Made by a program: the position numbers and the translations under genes
NCBI GenBank assembly: GCA_947846985.1
Contig: CANTUZ010000008.1
Coordinates: 39,450,817 to 39,514,816 of the forward strand
From: Fratercula arctica
Taxonomy: Eukaryota; Chordata; Aves; Charadriiformes; Alcidae
Direction of reading: 5' to 3'
Length of the DNA: 64,000 nucleotides
In this document: positions 50,126 to 63,500 of the stretch, in pieces
Layout of the letters: every line of letters begins with the position of its first letter
Numbering within the stretch: the stretch's first letter is position 1
Notes under the pieces: generated by a model
Databases searched by the model: none
The model's input: only the letters and a program-made list of their open reading frames with translations
Told to the model about the DNA's origin: nothing

Positions 50126-50162
50126 TTGTTTTCATCTCCTTTATTACCCATTTCAATAATTT

Positions 50163-50181
50163 CCCCCCCCCCCCCCCCCCC
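50163..50181. repeat. C homopolymer (about 18)
   Basis: A run of about 18 C bases follows the AT-rich island at 49.9-50.1 kb. Pyrimidine-rich (T/C) tracts follow at 50360-50406 and an A run at 50520-50532. Confidence 0.9.
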
Positions 50182-53100
50182 GTTGACAGATGCACACAGA
50201 ATGTGCAGGTCAGCAAAAGGGATCGCTGTTAAGGAACAATGGGTCTTTCAAAGCTGCCGAAGTCAAAGGAAAGCTTCCCCGTGTCTCTAGGTCAGTACCC
50301 AAGCCAGCGTGTACAAAGCAAAACCCCCCTGTATTTCTACAGGAGGTACACAGCATACCTCTTTTTTTTCCCCCCTTTTTTTTTTTTCTTTTTTTCTTTT
50401 TTTTTCCTGAGACACAAAATCTGTAATTGAGAGTGGAAATCGTCGAGGAGCTATTTTGAAAGAATGGGGACATTTTCGTGTTCTTTTGTATTTTCCATTT
50501 TCTCATTTCTGGCTTTAAGAAAAAAAAAAAAAGAACAGAAAAAGAAACCTCTCCTTCCTCTTCCCTTTATCACATTTCCCCCCCAAAATAGCAGCAGTGA
50601 AAGTACCACAAAACAAACCCAAGAAAACAGCAATCCCAGTACTCAGGAGAGGGCTTCAGAGCTTGGTTAAAAAACCAGAGAGCTGAAGAAAGAAGAATGC
50701 TTTGCCTCCAGCCTGCATCCATTTTCCGTCCTGCAAAACCACTCCATGAGGTCTACTGAGAGTCCTCCAGCAAAGCCAGAGGCTTCGAAGCCAATGCAAC
50801 CATCCACCAAGCTCTTTCTCCTGCCCCTCTTTGACCTCCACTGCAAGCGGAGCATGTTGAAAGCTTTCCTTTCAGGTCCATGGGAATGAAGGTGGCTCTG
50901 AAAGGACCCTGAGATGATGCCATGGTGTCCATGGCTGCCATGCAGGAACCAGGCGTTGCTTTCACCTCCCCTCAGACCCCACTCATGGCTGCTCCCATCA
51001 AATACTTGGAGGCTCATCAAGAAGCCCCCGGTGTTTTGTGCTTGACGAGGTCTTTATGCACCGAGGAGAAACACCCCCTCCTTGAACTCCATTGCTACAG
51101 CCAGGCTGCGAACAGGACATTGCCCACCAGCCTTGCTCCTGACTCCCAGAGGTGGATTATCCGCAGCAGAATTGCAGTTTTTTTGGCCATTTGCTTCTAC
51201 ACCCTCAGGAGGCCAGAGGACCTGGACTGGAAAGCAGTTCAACAGGATCAGCTCCCCCGCGCTGGGGTCTGACCCACTGCAGCCATTGCTTTTGTTCAAA
51301 GAAGTCAATTCCAGGTTTTACAACGCTGCAACGGTTAATCTAGGAGCAAGAGCCCACTTTGATGCTCAACACTTAGCAGGCAGTGAGCTTTCAGCTTCTG
51401 CACACTGTCCCTCCCCAGGGCATTGCTCTGGCCAACTTGGCCAAGAACATCAAGTGTGCAGAGGACTGGTAAAAGCAGAGCATCAGAGCTCCTGGTGGGT
51501 TGGGGTCCCAGCGTATGGCACCGAAACACAAGCAAACACCTTTACCAAACACAGCGACAGTGACAATTTCTGAGGGAAAGCAACAGTGGCAAAGGTAAGA
51601 CGAAGAAGTGAGGCATGGGAAGGCCCCCTTTTCTCTCATCTGGGGTTGAAGACCACTTTGAGAAAGGTCAGGAACTGACTCTGAAAGGTCAGAGGAACAG
51701 AAACATCCCCAAGGAGAGATGCAACATGTGACTTCCAGGTCAAAGAGGAGTGATAAGTGCTTTGGTTTGACTTTCTCCCTGTCCTTAGGGAATATTTCAG
51801 GTCAAATATCAAGAAATATTCTTGATAATTATGAAATTGGCAGTCCTTCCCCCATTTCGTACTTTCTTCTCCTTGGTTTGCTCTCAATCAGCTTGCAGAC
51901 CTGTCCTGTATGAAGTTCTGAGATTGCAAAGTTGGCTTCTGTTTTTGATGAGTAAAGAAATCAATACTTCAAAGTTCTGAGTGTCAGAAGGACTCCAAAT
52001 CCCACCTCACTCCCAACCACGTACCCCTTGCCTCAGGGGTGCAGAAGAACACTGGATGTCCCTGACACCTTGCAAGCCAAATGCAACGCAACGCTTGTCT
52101 CCATCTAGAAGTCAGACCATAACAGATTGACAGCGATACCAATCTGGTTCTATTTCAGCCACTTGCCATTTAAATCCACCGTAACAGCAAATCCCCACAA
52201 TTTCTGACACTGAAGTGATCTTCTGAACATCCTGCAAGCTCTGCTCTTGAGGGCAGAGGAGCTCACTCATGCACTGCAGACACCGGGATGGCAGGAACAG
52301 CTGGTTGGGGCTGGAGGAAAACTAGATACCGCCTCAAAATGCCCTGTCCTCTCTGCAAGCCTGTTTTTCACCTGTCTGCAGACCCCTTAGAAGTTTTGCA
52401 CAGGAGGCACAGACCTCTTCTGAAGGGACTTGGCTATACGATTGCGGCACAACTTGCACAGTTCGGTATTTCTTTGTTGCCTTTCCCCAACCCTTGGGAT
52501 GTGAGCCCACAAATTCTCCCCAAGTCCAGAGATGTGCAATAGCGGGCTTGCTCAGAGAGCGAGCTTTGACTCTGGACCAAGATTTCAAGCCATGCAGACA
52601 AGCTCTGTAGAAGTGCAGCTGCTGCCTGTGGCCATCGGATGCGAGGTGTCCTGCACCGGGAGCCCCAGAAACCTTAGCCTCTATTAAATGTGCGGATTCC
52701 TAGTTAAATTGCATTCAACCTCCGTGTGGCTACGCTGAAGAAGGATGAACACAGCTGTGATTCAAGGTGAGGTAAGCTGGATCAAATTGGCACCGGTAAT
52801 TTTGAGTGAGACCAGGCAGGCACAGGTAGAAGTCACAAACTTAGCGCGTACACTGAAAGCATGTCACCATGACGGGGGGCGTCCCAGGTGCACGCTGCTA
52901 CCTCATGGCGAATGGAAAGGAGGGAGGAGTTTTTGGTGGCAGTGGCAAATCATCGTATCCCCACCGCAGCGTGAGAGCTGCCCTGGGACTGTTACCCTGA
53001 GCAGAGTGCATCATCCATCCAGGAGCTCTTTCCCGCAAAGACTTCATTTGGTTTAATTACTCTAATCTGGAAGTCAATTCAGATCGGCTTTCCTGAAGAC

Positions 53101-54751
53101 GCCTTCCTAGAGCAGCCCTCGAGGAACTTAAAAACAACTGAAAGTGTTTTCAGTTGCATATCAGCTCCCTCAGGCTTGACAAAAATAGGGTAAATGTGTC
53201 AACAGAACGCTTTAAAAGATGCTTTCCTAACTTGCTCTTTACCCGCACTTTCAGCACAGTCAACTTGCAAGCCCGCAAGGTTGGGAAAAAAATCCTACCC
53301 AAGGAAGAAACGGCTAGTACAGGAGGAGCCTGGCCCGTTTGTCCGGAGCGTGATGGGTGGAGGAGGGTGTCCCTGCATGTGCACATCCCCAGCCAGGGCA
53401 TCCCCACAGCTCCTCGCCATGGAGCAACGCAGCCGGTGAACACGCAAGGTGGAGCGATGTGTGTGGCCACCGCTGTCGCTGGGAGGGGAGGTGAGACAGA
53501 GATTTATCTGTGCGCTGAAACGGAGCTAGTAAATTGCTACAAGGTGTACATCCACACGATGGCTGTGCTCCGGCAAGGTCCCTGGCAGGAGATGCCCAGG
53601 TGTCCTCGCTATTTAACGTGCTGCGACCGGTGCGCTGTGACGGTGGGGTTTAATAGCAGAAGAAGCATCTCTCTCCAGCCATCTGAGCCAGCCACTTCCC
53701 CCGCGGATCCGCAGTCTGCGCAGAGAGCGCATCACAGGCAAAGATGGCACCAGCAGGAGCGGCATGGGAGCATCACCCAGCGTTGGTCCAGTCAACGGGC
53801 CACTGCAGCATCGGTCAAAGAAAGGGGAACGCGTTCACCCTCTGCGTATGGAACAAGCAGCAATTGCACGGTGCCACACTGATTTTCCAAGCTGGTGCCT
53901 CGCTCCAGCCTGTGCACGGAGTCACGCAACAGAAATATCGAGTGCTGCCAGTCCCAAGGGTTTTTTTGTTAGCAAGGACCAGCACTGCAGCCCAGCGGAC
54001 GGTCCAGCATGTTTTCATCCACGGCAGCCACGTTCGCAGCTTGGGCTACCAAACCAAGAGCTGGCTGGGGCCATGCCAGCTTATTTTGGGAGATCTGGAA
54101 GGCTTGACTTTGGTTTTGCTTCGTCACAGGCAGCCTGCACACCTGGCTGATGCAGGAGCAAGGTTTGGAAAGGAACAGCACGCTGGCAAGGAAGGCTTTC
54201 TGAAATATTTTTTAGCAGTCACTAATAAAAAAAAAAAAGGCTGATGCTTCAGTGAAATGTCGCTACATCTGAAAAGAAAAATCAAGACAAAAATATAGTG
54301 CCTTCTCTCCTCTGCTGCCTCCCCCAAATTCCTCCAGGGTAGGAGCAGTGATCTCTGGCTCTTCCAGGTCTAAATTCATCAGATTTCAGCCACTTCGAAG
54401 CCAGGCTCTGAAAATAAGCTCTGTGTGGCCTCAGACATGACCCAGAAACAAACAGCAGAGCAGGGTTTGGATCACAGCTTTTAAATCCTGTCTTTTCTCC
54501 TGCCACCATCCCCTGTCACCAGCTGATAACCACAACCAAAGGGCTTGATATGGCACTGTTTTCCAGTGCCCTGGAAAACTGATACCCTGTCCTGCAGGAA
54601 ACAGATGACTAGTGTGGATCTGGGCATCGCTTGGGTTTGTTTAAAACACTCCTGGCTGCCGTGTCCATGTCCTCTCCTGGCATGAATGGACGTGTCCTGA
54701 CAGTTCTCCTGCAAAGCAGGAGCTTTGCAGCAGTTTTCCGCAGCCCCTTTT

Positions 54752-55168
54752 TCACAGAATCACAGAATGGCAGGGGCTGGAAGGGACCTCTGGAGATCAC
54801 CCAGTCCAACCCCCTGCCGGAGCAGGGTCACCCAGAGCCGGTGGCACAGGAACGCGTCCAGGCGGGGTTGGAATGTCTCCGGAGATGGAGACTCCACCAC
54901 CTCTCTGGGCAGCCTGTGCCAGGGCTCTGCCACCCTCACAGGAAAGAAGTTCCTCCTCGTGTTGAGATGGAACTTCCTATGCTCAAGTTTGTGCCCGTTA
55001 CCTCTTGTCCTGTCACTGGGCACCACTGAAAAGAGCCTGGCCCCATCCTCCTGGCACCCACCCTTTAAGGATTTATAAGTGTTGATAAGATCCCCCCTCA
55101 GTCGTCTTTTTTTTCCAGACTGAAGAGACCCAAATCCTTCAGCCTTTCTTCATAGGAGAGGTGTTCCT
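54752..55168 (-). mobile_element. CR1 LINE 3'-end fragment
   Basis: The tail TCACAGAATCACAGAATGG starts at 54752, followed by GGGGCTGGAAGGGACCTCTG, CAGTCCAACCCCCTGCCGGA, AAAGAAGTTCCTCCTCGTG and TTGATAAGATCCCCCCTCAG, then a 5' truncation near GAGAGGTGTTCC. It is the longer member of the subfamily shared with the 3186 and 57787 copies. Confidence 0.93.
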
Positions 55169-56982
55169 GTTTAGGCGAGGGGAGAGGAGAGACGGAGGTT
55201 TGCATTTGCTGCTCCCACGTGCCACGAGCACACGCAGCCCCTGACTAAGCTGGTGCTGTTGGTGCAATGGCAGGGTCGGAGCCGGTGGGATTCAGCATCG
55301 CTGGGAAGCCGATTCTCAGGAGCTGGAAACGTGCCTCAGGGCGCTGCATTGCCGTCGTCTGCGAAACCTCCCACGCTCCTCGGGAAACAGCATGCCCGAG
55401 GCGCGATTTCTCACCTCGCCAGCCCGTGCCCGGGGGAGGGAAGAGGCACATACGGCAGCCGCCGTGTGAGGAGGGGTGGCTGGAGGCTGCCACGGCGCCT
55501 GGCTGACGGGAAGCTCCCAGCTGGGTGAGCGGCACTGTCCCAGCCCTTGCCAGGACCTGGTGCTCCTGGCAGCAAGACGGCTCGGCGCGTGGCACAGTGC
55601 CCGCCTCGGAGAAGAGAAAACCATCCAGCACGGTTCCTCCTCAAACAAGCCAGCTGCACCTCTGGCCAAGATTAACAACGGAGGCTGGAAACTGGGCTAT
55701 GGCAAACCAGGGCACGCCTGTAATGCTGATGCCTGCCGGCCAGCCACAGGAACGGGTACCAACGCTGCGCAGCCCACAGCATGACATCTCCCGGTGACAC
55801 AGTGCAGCCGGGGGCTGATGGTGGCCTGGGCACCAGATAAACCCAGCACCAAGTCCTTCAGGCTGGGGAAGGGGAGGGCTGGGGGCATCGTCCTGTGAGG
55901 CTGTAATTCACGCTAGCCTTTTGTCCTCACTCCCTTTGCTAGTTAATTGCTTCTGGCGACCAGCAGTAAGAGCATAAAGCATCAGCACGGGACCGTGTGG
56001 CTGGGAGAGCCCCAGTGCAGGCACAGACGGCTTCCAACCGGCAGCCCTCTGCAAACAGTGTTTTTTTTCTCTTTCTCGTCACTCCCAGCCTTTCCCAGAG
56101 CCTTCCTCGGTGCACTTTCCAAGGGGGTCACAAACCCATCTGGGTTGGGGATATGGGGACAGGAGTCTGTTCCCATATCAGAGGCAGGGCGATACAGCAA
56201 GCAAAGCAGCAAATGAAAAAAAAGAAACGAAACAACCCAGCCATTCTGATGCAAAGGCAAGCCAGCATGAAGATCCGTCCTCAAACCTTTCAGCTTGCTC
56301 CTCTTCTCCAAGGCAGGTGTTGTTTTATATTCTGCTCCCTCCACCTCCCCGCTCCTGCCCTAGTGCAGGGAGAGCTCCTGAAATAGCTGCTTCCAGCCAC
56401 TTTATTTTGGATGCAAATCATTGGTATTCTGCAAGAAGAGCTCTCGCTTGGAGAGCTATCCTGCCAGACCTGTTCCAGCTGATTTCCTTGTGGAGCTGAA
56501 GTCCTTCCTATATAAACCTTCGGCTGCAAACCGAGTGATCAGCCAGGGTTCACCTCCTTTCTTCTTTATCATTCCAAACCCGTCCCCTCCTCATTTTGTT
56601 TCCTTTTATTTCCCTTCCTTCACATCTGCATTACTGCAGAGCGCTCTTAATAAGATTTATGGTTAAATATTATCCGGCATACAGGTAGTTTGATATGCAC
56701 TTGCTGGTCCGGTTTGAAAAGCAAACAGCTTCTCTCACCACTCTGCTTTTGGCTCAGATACCTTAATTGCCCGTGACACAGGGTAAATATTTGGTCCTGG
56801 CTCCGAAGCTTGAAGGCTCCCCTCCTGCTCTCTGCGTGCGGATCGGGATCTTGGCAGCATTAGGGGATGCCCCTTCCCACGCCAGGGTTGGCGGGGTTCA
56901 CTCATGAATTGGGTCATTGCTGAGGACCAACAGAGCAGGGGAGGGGGGAGAAAGGGGGGCGACATGGCTCTGCAGGAGACAG
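55169..56982. other. Intergenic, no gene seen
   Basis: Unique sequence containing a perfect octamer ATGCAAAT at 56411-56418 in an AT-rich stretch (56390-56700). No supported gene. Confidence 0.6.
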
Positions 56983-57125
56983 GAATCACAGAACCAGAGT
57001 AATTTAATTTGAAAGGACCTCCGGAGGCCACTGGTCCAAACTCCTCCCCAAGGCAGGTCCAGCCAGATCCAGCTGCTCATGGCTGTGTCCAGCTGCGGTT
57101 TGACTATCTCCAAGGATGAACTCAG
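56983..57125 (-). mobile_element. Degraded CR1 LINE 3' fragment
   Basis: A diverged reverse-strand copy carries AATCACAGAACCAG, TTGAAAGGACCTCCGGAGG, CTGGTCCAAACTCCTCCC and TTGACTATCTCCAAGGATG. It is much more mutated than its neighbours, so probably older. Confidence 0.75.
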
Positions 57126-57786
57126 TTTGTGGGAAGATGCTTCTTTTCAGGCAGGATTTTTTCCATGTTACTTAACTCTACATAAGCAAGAGAGATCGAG
57201 AGCTTGTCCAGGAGAGAAGGCAGTATATTAAAAGTAAGACATGCTATGCCTCCAGCCAATAAGGCAGAAGATGGGAAAAAACAACTTCTCCAAGAGTAAT
57301 TATGCAGCTCAGTGATTGAATGGGGGAGACAGCTGAGGTTAAATTCATGCCATGGGCCCCGTGGCAGCAGCGCTACCGAGAAGACCTTTTATGGACTTTC
57401 ACACTGAACAATGAGCAAGGGAAACTTGAGTTTTACCTACTCCAGTGACCCAGCCAAAATGGCTGTGTCTGGTCAGCAGCAGGGGAAAATGTCACATTGG
57501 AAAGGGCATGAGAGATTCAGCGCCCACGTTGCCAAGCAAGAGCCAATTGCTCACTCTGGAAGATGCCTGCGGTCCTTCCCTCCGGCTGGATTGTGTGCAC
57601 AGTGCAGGAGCAACGGGAATATGTTCCTCCGATTAGTCCTCACCAGGACCACGCTTTGCAGCACAGGAGATGCCTTCATGATCTGGTCACCTACAATTCT
57701 CCTCCTGGTGAAAGAAGTTAGCTTTAATTACTGCTATGTTCGTGCCTAATAAGTAGTGAGCTCAGAGGCACCACTGTGTAGGAAAG

Positions 57787-58024
57787 TCGCAGAATCGCAG
57801 AATGGTCGGGGCTGGAAGGGACCTCTGGAGATCATCCAGTCCAACCCCCTGCCAGAGCAGGATCACCCAGAGCAGGTGGCACAGGAACGTGTCCAGGTGG
57901 GTTTGGAATGTCTCCAGAGACGGAGACTCCACCACCTCTCTGGGCAGCCTGTGCCAGGGCTCTGCCACCCTCACAGGAAAGAAGTTCCTCCTCATGTTTA
58001 GGTGGAACTTCCTATGTTCAAGTC
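57787..58024 (-). mobile_element. CR1 LINE 3'-end fragment
   Basis: The tail TCGCAGAATCGCAGAATGG starts at 57787, followed by GGGGCTGGAAGGGACCTCTG, CAGTCCAACCCCCTGCCAGA and AAAGAAGTTCCTCCTCATG, then truncation near CCTATGTTCAAG. It closely matches the 54752 copy. Confidence 0.93.
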
Positions 58025-60276
58025 CATGCTTTTCTTCACATGGGCTGTGCCAAAGGCATCTTGCTCCACCAAGCTGCAGGTTACCCAGCTCCCCAAAGCG
58101 TTGCGATAACTCACGGTGGAAGGCGAGGAGCCTTCCCTTCAGTGCCAGGCGTCCCTGGCAACTTCTCTGTGAAGCAACAGAAGAAAAGCCAGTGCCAAGG
58201 TGTAAGCTGAGCAACCGCCCAAATCTCTAATCACCAAGCGCAGCCTAGGAAGAGGTCTGCCCTGGGACAGGAAATTCCTACCATCTATCAACAAGAACTA
58301 CACGCAACCAAAGCAAATTCAAGGGAACTCTGTTTTGCATCTCGAGGCTTCCTCTTTTGATGGCTGCTGTGGTGTATTTTTTTTTAAGGTTGGCTGTGCT
58401 TCCTAGAGGGTAAAGTCATGTTTCCAGCTCCACTGGCTGGTTAGATCGCTGTGCTCTCTTCTCCTCCCTTCCTATCGGTTGCCGACGTTGTGATATTTAC
58501 AGAACATCTTGCAGAGCAAGGCCTTGGTCCTCCTCAGACCCTTGGGTGAGAATATACTGTGAATTTTCCGCTCTGCACCAACTGACCCTTCGTACGGTGC
58601 TCAGGCCCTGGGCAGACTTGCACAGAGCTAAGAGCAGCAAGCGGAGGATTAGCCATCTCAAAGGCTTTCTGAAAGGCCCACAGATGAGGGCCGGAGGAAG
58701 ATGGAGGCCACGTACGAATGACAGCGCTCCAGACAGCCCATCTGCAATGCAGTGCAATCAAAGAGTGACTCTGTGGCAGCCTCAACTCTCTTGATAAGCC
58801 CGTGCAGAGCGCTGCGCGGGCAGTTTTCCCTTTAATGAAGGGCACTCCCTTGGAACAAGCGTTTGGCACCAGATGAGTGAGGAATGAGATGGCTCTAATC
58901 CCGTAATTTAATTAGAGCTGCGTAGAGCTGCCTGACGAAAGGACCATTTCCTGAGCAGGCTGCGGCACTGGGCGTCTGGCTGCTCTCTCCGGGCTGGCAG
59001 CCCGGACCCTCTTGCTCCCGCTCTGCCACAGAAAGGCAGTGCAGTGCTTTTCCACTCCTGCTCTGCCTTATTTTTCCTTCTCATGGGTTTTAGTCACAGG
59101 AGTCATGGGCTAGGACTCCCCCCAGGCTGTACATCCTCATATTTGTCAACAAAGCTCTACCGGGTGCTGTCTGGGGGGGAGGGAAAGGGAAGGGCAGGAG
59201 CTCTGGTTTTATCCCACAGAGGCAGGAGGTGGCAGTGAAAACCTAAGCTCCAGGTCTCCTTCCATTTTTCAGCCAAGTGAAAATGTTGACCAAGACAGAG
59301 ATCCGCTGAAGGAGTGTGCTGCAGGTGGTCGGGTCCCATCCTGCATTGACAAAGGGGTCCTGGCACCCTGCTTTCACCGTCCCATGAGCAGAGGGCTACC
59401 CCAGATTCTCAGGATCTCATCAGTCACATGGGGAGCATGGAAGAGCCCCCCAGATTATGAAATGGAGTAGCCCCCATATGCATGCCTATATACACTGCAG
59501 GACAAGCTGGGATGGCGTGGGGTAGGCATCACTTTGGAGCACAATCAGTCCCTCTCCCAGGACACTGGCCATGGTCCTCAGTGTCCCCTTTGTGGCCCGT
59601 GCATGTCCAGGGTGGAGCGAAAGGAGCTGGGGAGGAGGAACCAGCCTGTAAGGGCAGGGATGCATAACCCCATCCCTCCAAAGAGGAGAGCAGCCCAGAC
59701 TGATGCCTCATCTCTGTCCCAGGAAAAACATGCAGGCTAAGCCTGGCCTGAAATCTGAGTGGGATTGGGTCAGCGTGAGGTTTTTGGTCTGAGCCTTTCT
59801 GGGTTGATCCTCACCCAAGCACGCCCGGGCCATGGCTCCCAACAGCCTCTCAGGGCTCAGCCAGCTACAAACCTCCCCTGGTGCAAACAAATTCCTGCAC
59901 AGCAGCAAAAGCCCAGGCTAGCCAACAGCAACATACCTAATTAACCATAATTGGCTCCCTGCCACATATCTCCCAGGCCCAAGCTTGCACCCGCCCCAGT
60001 AATTGCTGCCCCATTATTTTTCCCGGATGCTCCAAGGTGAAAGGGAGCTTTGTACAGGAGCCCCGGGTGAGCTTGGGATGCAGCAAGTTGGCAAGCAGTT
60101 GCTCCTGCATAATGTCCTGACACTGGGAGAAAGGCAGGGCTGGGGTTCCTCAAAGCCTCAGCGAGAACTCCCAACCCCAAGGGAGAAGGGGGAGAAAGCA
60201 GTTCTGGCATCTCACTAAGTATCCTGGCCAGTGTCCCTCAATGTACACTGCCGGGTGCTTCTTATACAGGACACAC
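58025..60276. other. Intergenic, no gene seen
   Basis: Unique sequence up to the 38-bp minisatellite. An AT-richer patch near 58860-58930 includes GTAATTTAATTAGAGC. No supported gene. Confidence 0.65.
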
Positions 60277-60542
60277 CCCATAGAAATGCCCCCAGGAGAC
60301 GTCACTATCCCAGTCCCATAGAAATGCCCCCGGGAGATGTCACTATCCCAGTCCCATAGAAATGCCCCCAGGAGACATCACTATCCCAGTCCCATAGAAA
60401 TGCCTCCGGGAGACATCACTATCCCAGTCCCATAGAAATGTCCCCAGGAGACATCACTATCCTAGTCCCATAGAAATGCCCCCGGGGGATGTCACTATCC
60501 CAGTCCCATAGAAATGTCCCCAGGAGACATCGCTATCCCAGT
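60277..60542. repeat. Minisatellite, seven 38-bp units
   Basis: Seven back-to-back 38-bp units each start with CCCATAGAAATG and end with CTATCCCAGT (one unit has CTATCCTAGT). They begin at 60277, 60315, 60353, 60391, 60429, 60467 and 60505. Variation is limited to a few positions (GCCCCCAGG, GCCCCCGGG, GTCCCCAGG, GCCTCCGGG; GACGTCACT versus GACATCACT). The array ends cleanly at GTGGTACC. No gene is associated. Confidence 0.95.
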
Positions 60543-63500
60543 GGTACCACCAGACTTGAGGAAGGGACTGCTGGCTGCGATAAATGCAGGTGCAATGGAC
60601 TATCCTGCTACCCTGGCAAGGAGAGAGCTTCCCACAACATCAGTGATACATCACTTCCCAGAGTTGTGGGTCTGTGGTCCTGCTGCTGGAGGTCCCATGC
60701 CTGCCCCAGCTGGTCATCACCCAAGCTCTGAGGAAGGTCCTCTGCAGGCAGCTTCCTACAGCAGCTTCATTTGAAGGAAATCCCCAGCGCTGGGGAACTG
60801 TCTGCCTCTTCTCGTAAGCTGAAGGCTGCTGGAAAGCTGCACCCAGACCAAAGACTTCATATTTTGTTGCTGGTCCCCCAACCTTCTTCTGAGCCTGCTG
60901 CATGATGAGAGCAGCTGGGACCCTGCCTGGAGGGAGCTTTTCTTTGTGCCCCCTTGGGGAATCCCACCCACAGCACTGCCTGTCTGTGGTTAAACAGGGA
61001 TTTCCCTGCTACAGAGCCCACCCTTCTGCTCACAAACAAACCTGCAGGGAGGGATCGGCACAGCTCCAGCATCCAATGTCTTCAGAGGAGGAAGACAACA
61101 GGCAGGAACAGAAGCTGAAGGGGGTTGGAAAAACTCAGCTTTTAAGAGCTGCTCCTGGTTTGCAAACAGAAACAAGAATAAAGGTTCATAAATCAGGGGC
61201 CAGCACTGCTCTCCTGGCTGCAAGGCACCGCACTCATTTGGCTCAGGTGTGGTGATGCCCTTTGGCTATAGGTGAACCAACCTGCCCCCAGCAACCCAGC
61301 CCTGCCCCAGCCTGGCCTCACCACCCCAGGCAGGAGAAAATCAGCACCAGGCACAGCCAGCACCTGCTACTCCGGGACAAATCCTGGAAAAGTTACTGTC
61401 TTGCCACCTCCCTAACTTGCTGGGTCCTCCTGAAGGACCACTATCATTTACAGTGCACTTTGCTACTGCTTTCCCCAAAGGACTTCCAAAATATTCAGGC
61501 AAAGGTTGAAGCATGGTGTTTCATAACCCAGGGAGCAGAAAATTACGATGAACGCAGTGCCCTGACCTCAGAAGCTAAGCAAGCCTGGCCTGCCCGGCAC
61601 ATCTGTAGGAAACCACCTCAATATGTTTACGCTCCCACTGACAGTACCCAAGGCACTCCTGGGTAAGAAGAGATTCTAACGATGGCCGGTTGCTCGAGCC
61701 AAACCCAGGCCTCCCTGAGCTGGTCTGCAAAGCAGCAGGCAGGGTTCTTCCCACCAGTTTCCCTTTTTTACAGAGAACTTGCATGTGGAGTTACACCCAG
61801 CAGAAGCAGATCAGCAAGAAGTTGCCAGCTCCAAAATCCCACATTCGCCCCGCAAGCAAGTTTTGTTCCTGTGAAGGTCTTCTCTCCGCTTCCTCCACCA
61901 TCACACGTGCTGCAGCATTTCTGGCTTTCCTAGACGGCCCATCTGCAAACCCCTCCACCAGCGCTGCATACCACAGGTGTTGGCCCACAACTGGCTGCCT
62001 TCAGCTGTAGCCTCAGCTACTCCCAGCTCCAATGTGTCGCAGACTGCATTGCTCCCTCCTTTGAACTCAAAAGAATGCTCTCTGTGTACTCTCTGAACCC
62101 TCTGCGTACCCCAGCCAGCCTTGAGATCGTCCACCTTCTCGCTGAGACATGCGGCACGGGGCTGTAATTATTCTCCATGTCCTTCTTCCTGCCATGAAGC
62201 AAGCAGAAGTGAGAGGCGTGGGATTTCCAGTTATTGCCTGTCCAAATGCCCCGTACTCAGGTCCTTCCTTCACGCCCACTCAGCGTGCCTGCCGGGCTGA
62301 AAAGCACTGGGCTACCAGTCTAATCGTGCTGGACTTGTCGCTCTCCTAGAGACATCTTCACCCCGGCACATACCTCCATATACCCTCTTCTGCTATGAGA
62401 GACACGATATACTAGGAGGTGAGGAGAGGGTTCAGAAGAGGTTACGGCACCAGCTGGGGGAACGAGAAACTGAGATTTATTCCCCTGCTCTGCTTCAGGC
62501 TTTGCATGAATCATGAGTGACTCACTCACTCTGAAACCAAGGGGCGCTGGGTCTCTAAAAGGGCATAAAAGGTGGAGGTGACTCGGGGACTTAGTGGACC
62601 TTGATGCGCACTTCTGAGTATTGTCCCCTGATGGTAACAAGGATGTGGCACGTCTCCCTACATGCCGGGGTGACCAGTGAGGTTCAGCCTGAAGGCCAGC
62701 GATCGCCCCCAGTAGCCTGCAGCAGGCGTGAGATGGACCTGAGCTCTCAGTCCTCTGTGCCTGGGCAAGGCAACTGCTGCAAAAGCGCCGTGCCTTTTGA
62801 GCCTGCGGCACCTAATTATAAGGGAAGCTGAGGAGAAAGAGGGAAAAAAAAAAACCCACCAGTAAAACAAAAGACATTTCTGAGCAATGACTGGTTTACC
62901 ACAACTGCATTTCCATCGAATCTCCAAAAATTTTGGAACAATCCCACTCCTATGTCATCTTATGTAGTTTCTGAAGCTAAACAACTGCTTTTCAGAGGGA
63001 TACAGCACTATCATCCTCCAGCAGGAAACCAAAACGCTGTATTTCTTCTTCCCTTTTCTGCAGGAGGGACAGCCTAGCGGTTTCTGACAGCAATGAGGAG
63101 GTATTTACACCAGCTCGTGCACAACATCTACAAAGCCCTTCTAGTCCAAGGGAGAAGCCAGACCCGCAGGCTGTCAGGGATAATGGCCAGGAAGGGAACT
63201 CACAAGCCTCTGAGATGCAGCAGGGGAATGGAAAAGATAAAATGAGAGCTCAAAGGAGGGCAAGGAGGGAGAGAGGAAAAGTTACAGCTACGAGTGGACC
63301 AGCAAAACATGAATGCTGCGGGAGAAAAATGGAGGCAGCAAAGGGAGCGTGTCAGAACCAAGTAAATCAGGCAGTGACATGGTAATTAGCCTGGCTTTCC
63401 CGGTAGAAAGGTGTTTACATCAGGAGGATTTTCTCCTGGCATAAATCAGGGACAGGACAAAGCGTTCATCCAGGTCCAGTGCTCCTCACCAGCGCTCCCA

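Larger units (their letters stand above)
42411..54751. other. Intergenic, longest CR1-free unique block on the right
   Basis: About 12 kb of unique sequence with an A run at 44032-44062, the C run at 50163 and the AT-rich island at 49.9-50.1 kb. Open frames at 48682-49331 on both strands are uninterrupted for about 100 codons each but resemble no family I know. No splice-linked exon set can be argued from sequence alone. Confidence 0.6.

Noticed and set aside
53154..53882. 242-codon open frame
   Set aside because: Composition is unremarkable, no motif is recognised, and similar-length frames overlap it in other frames. There is no sign of splice structure or promoter.
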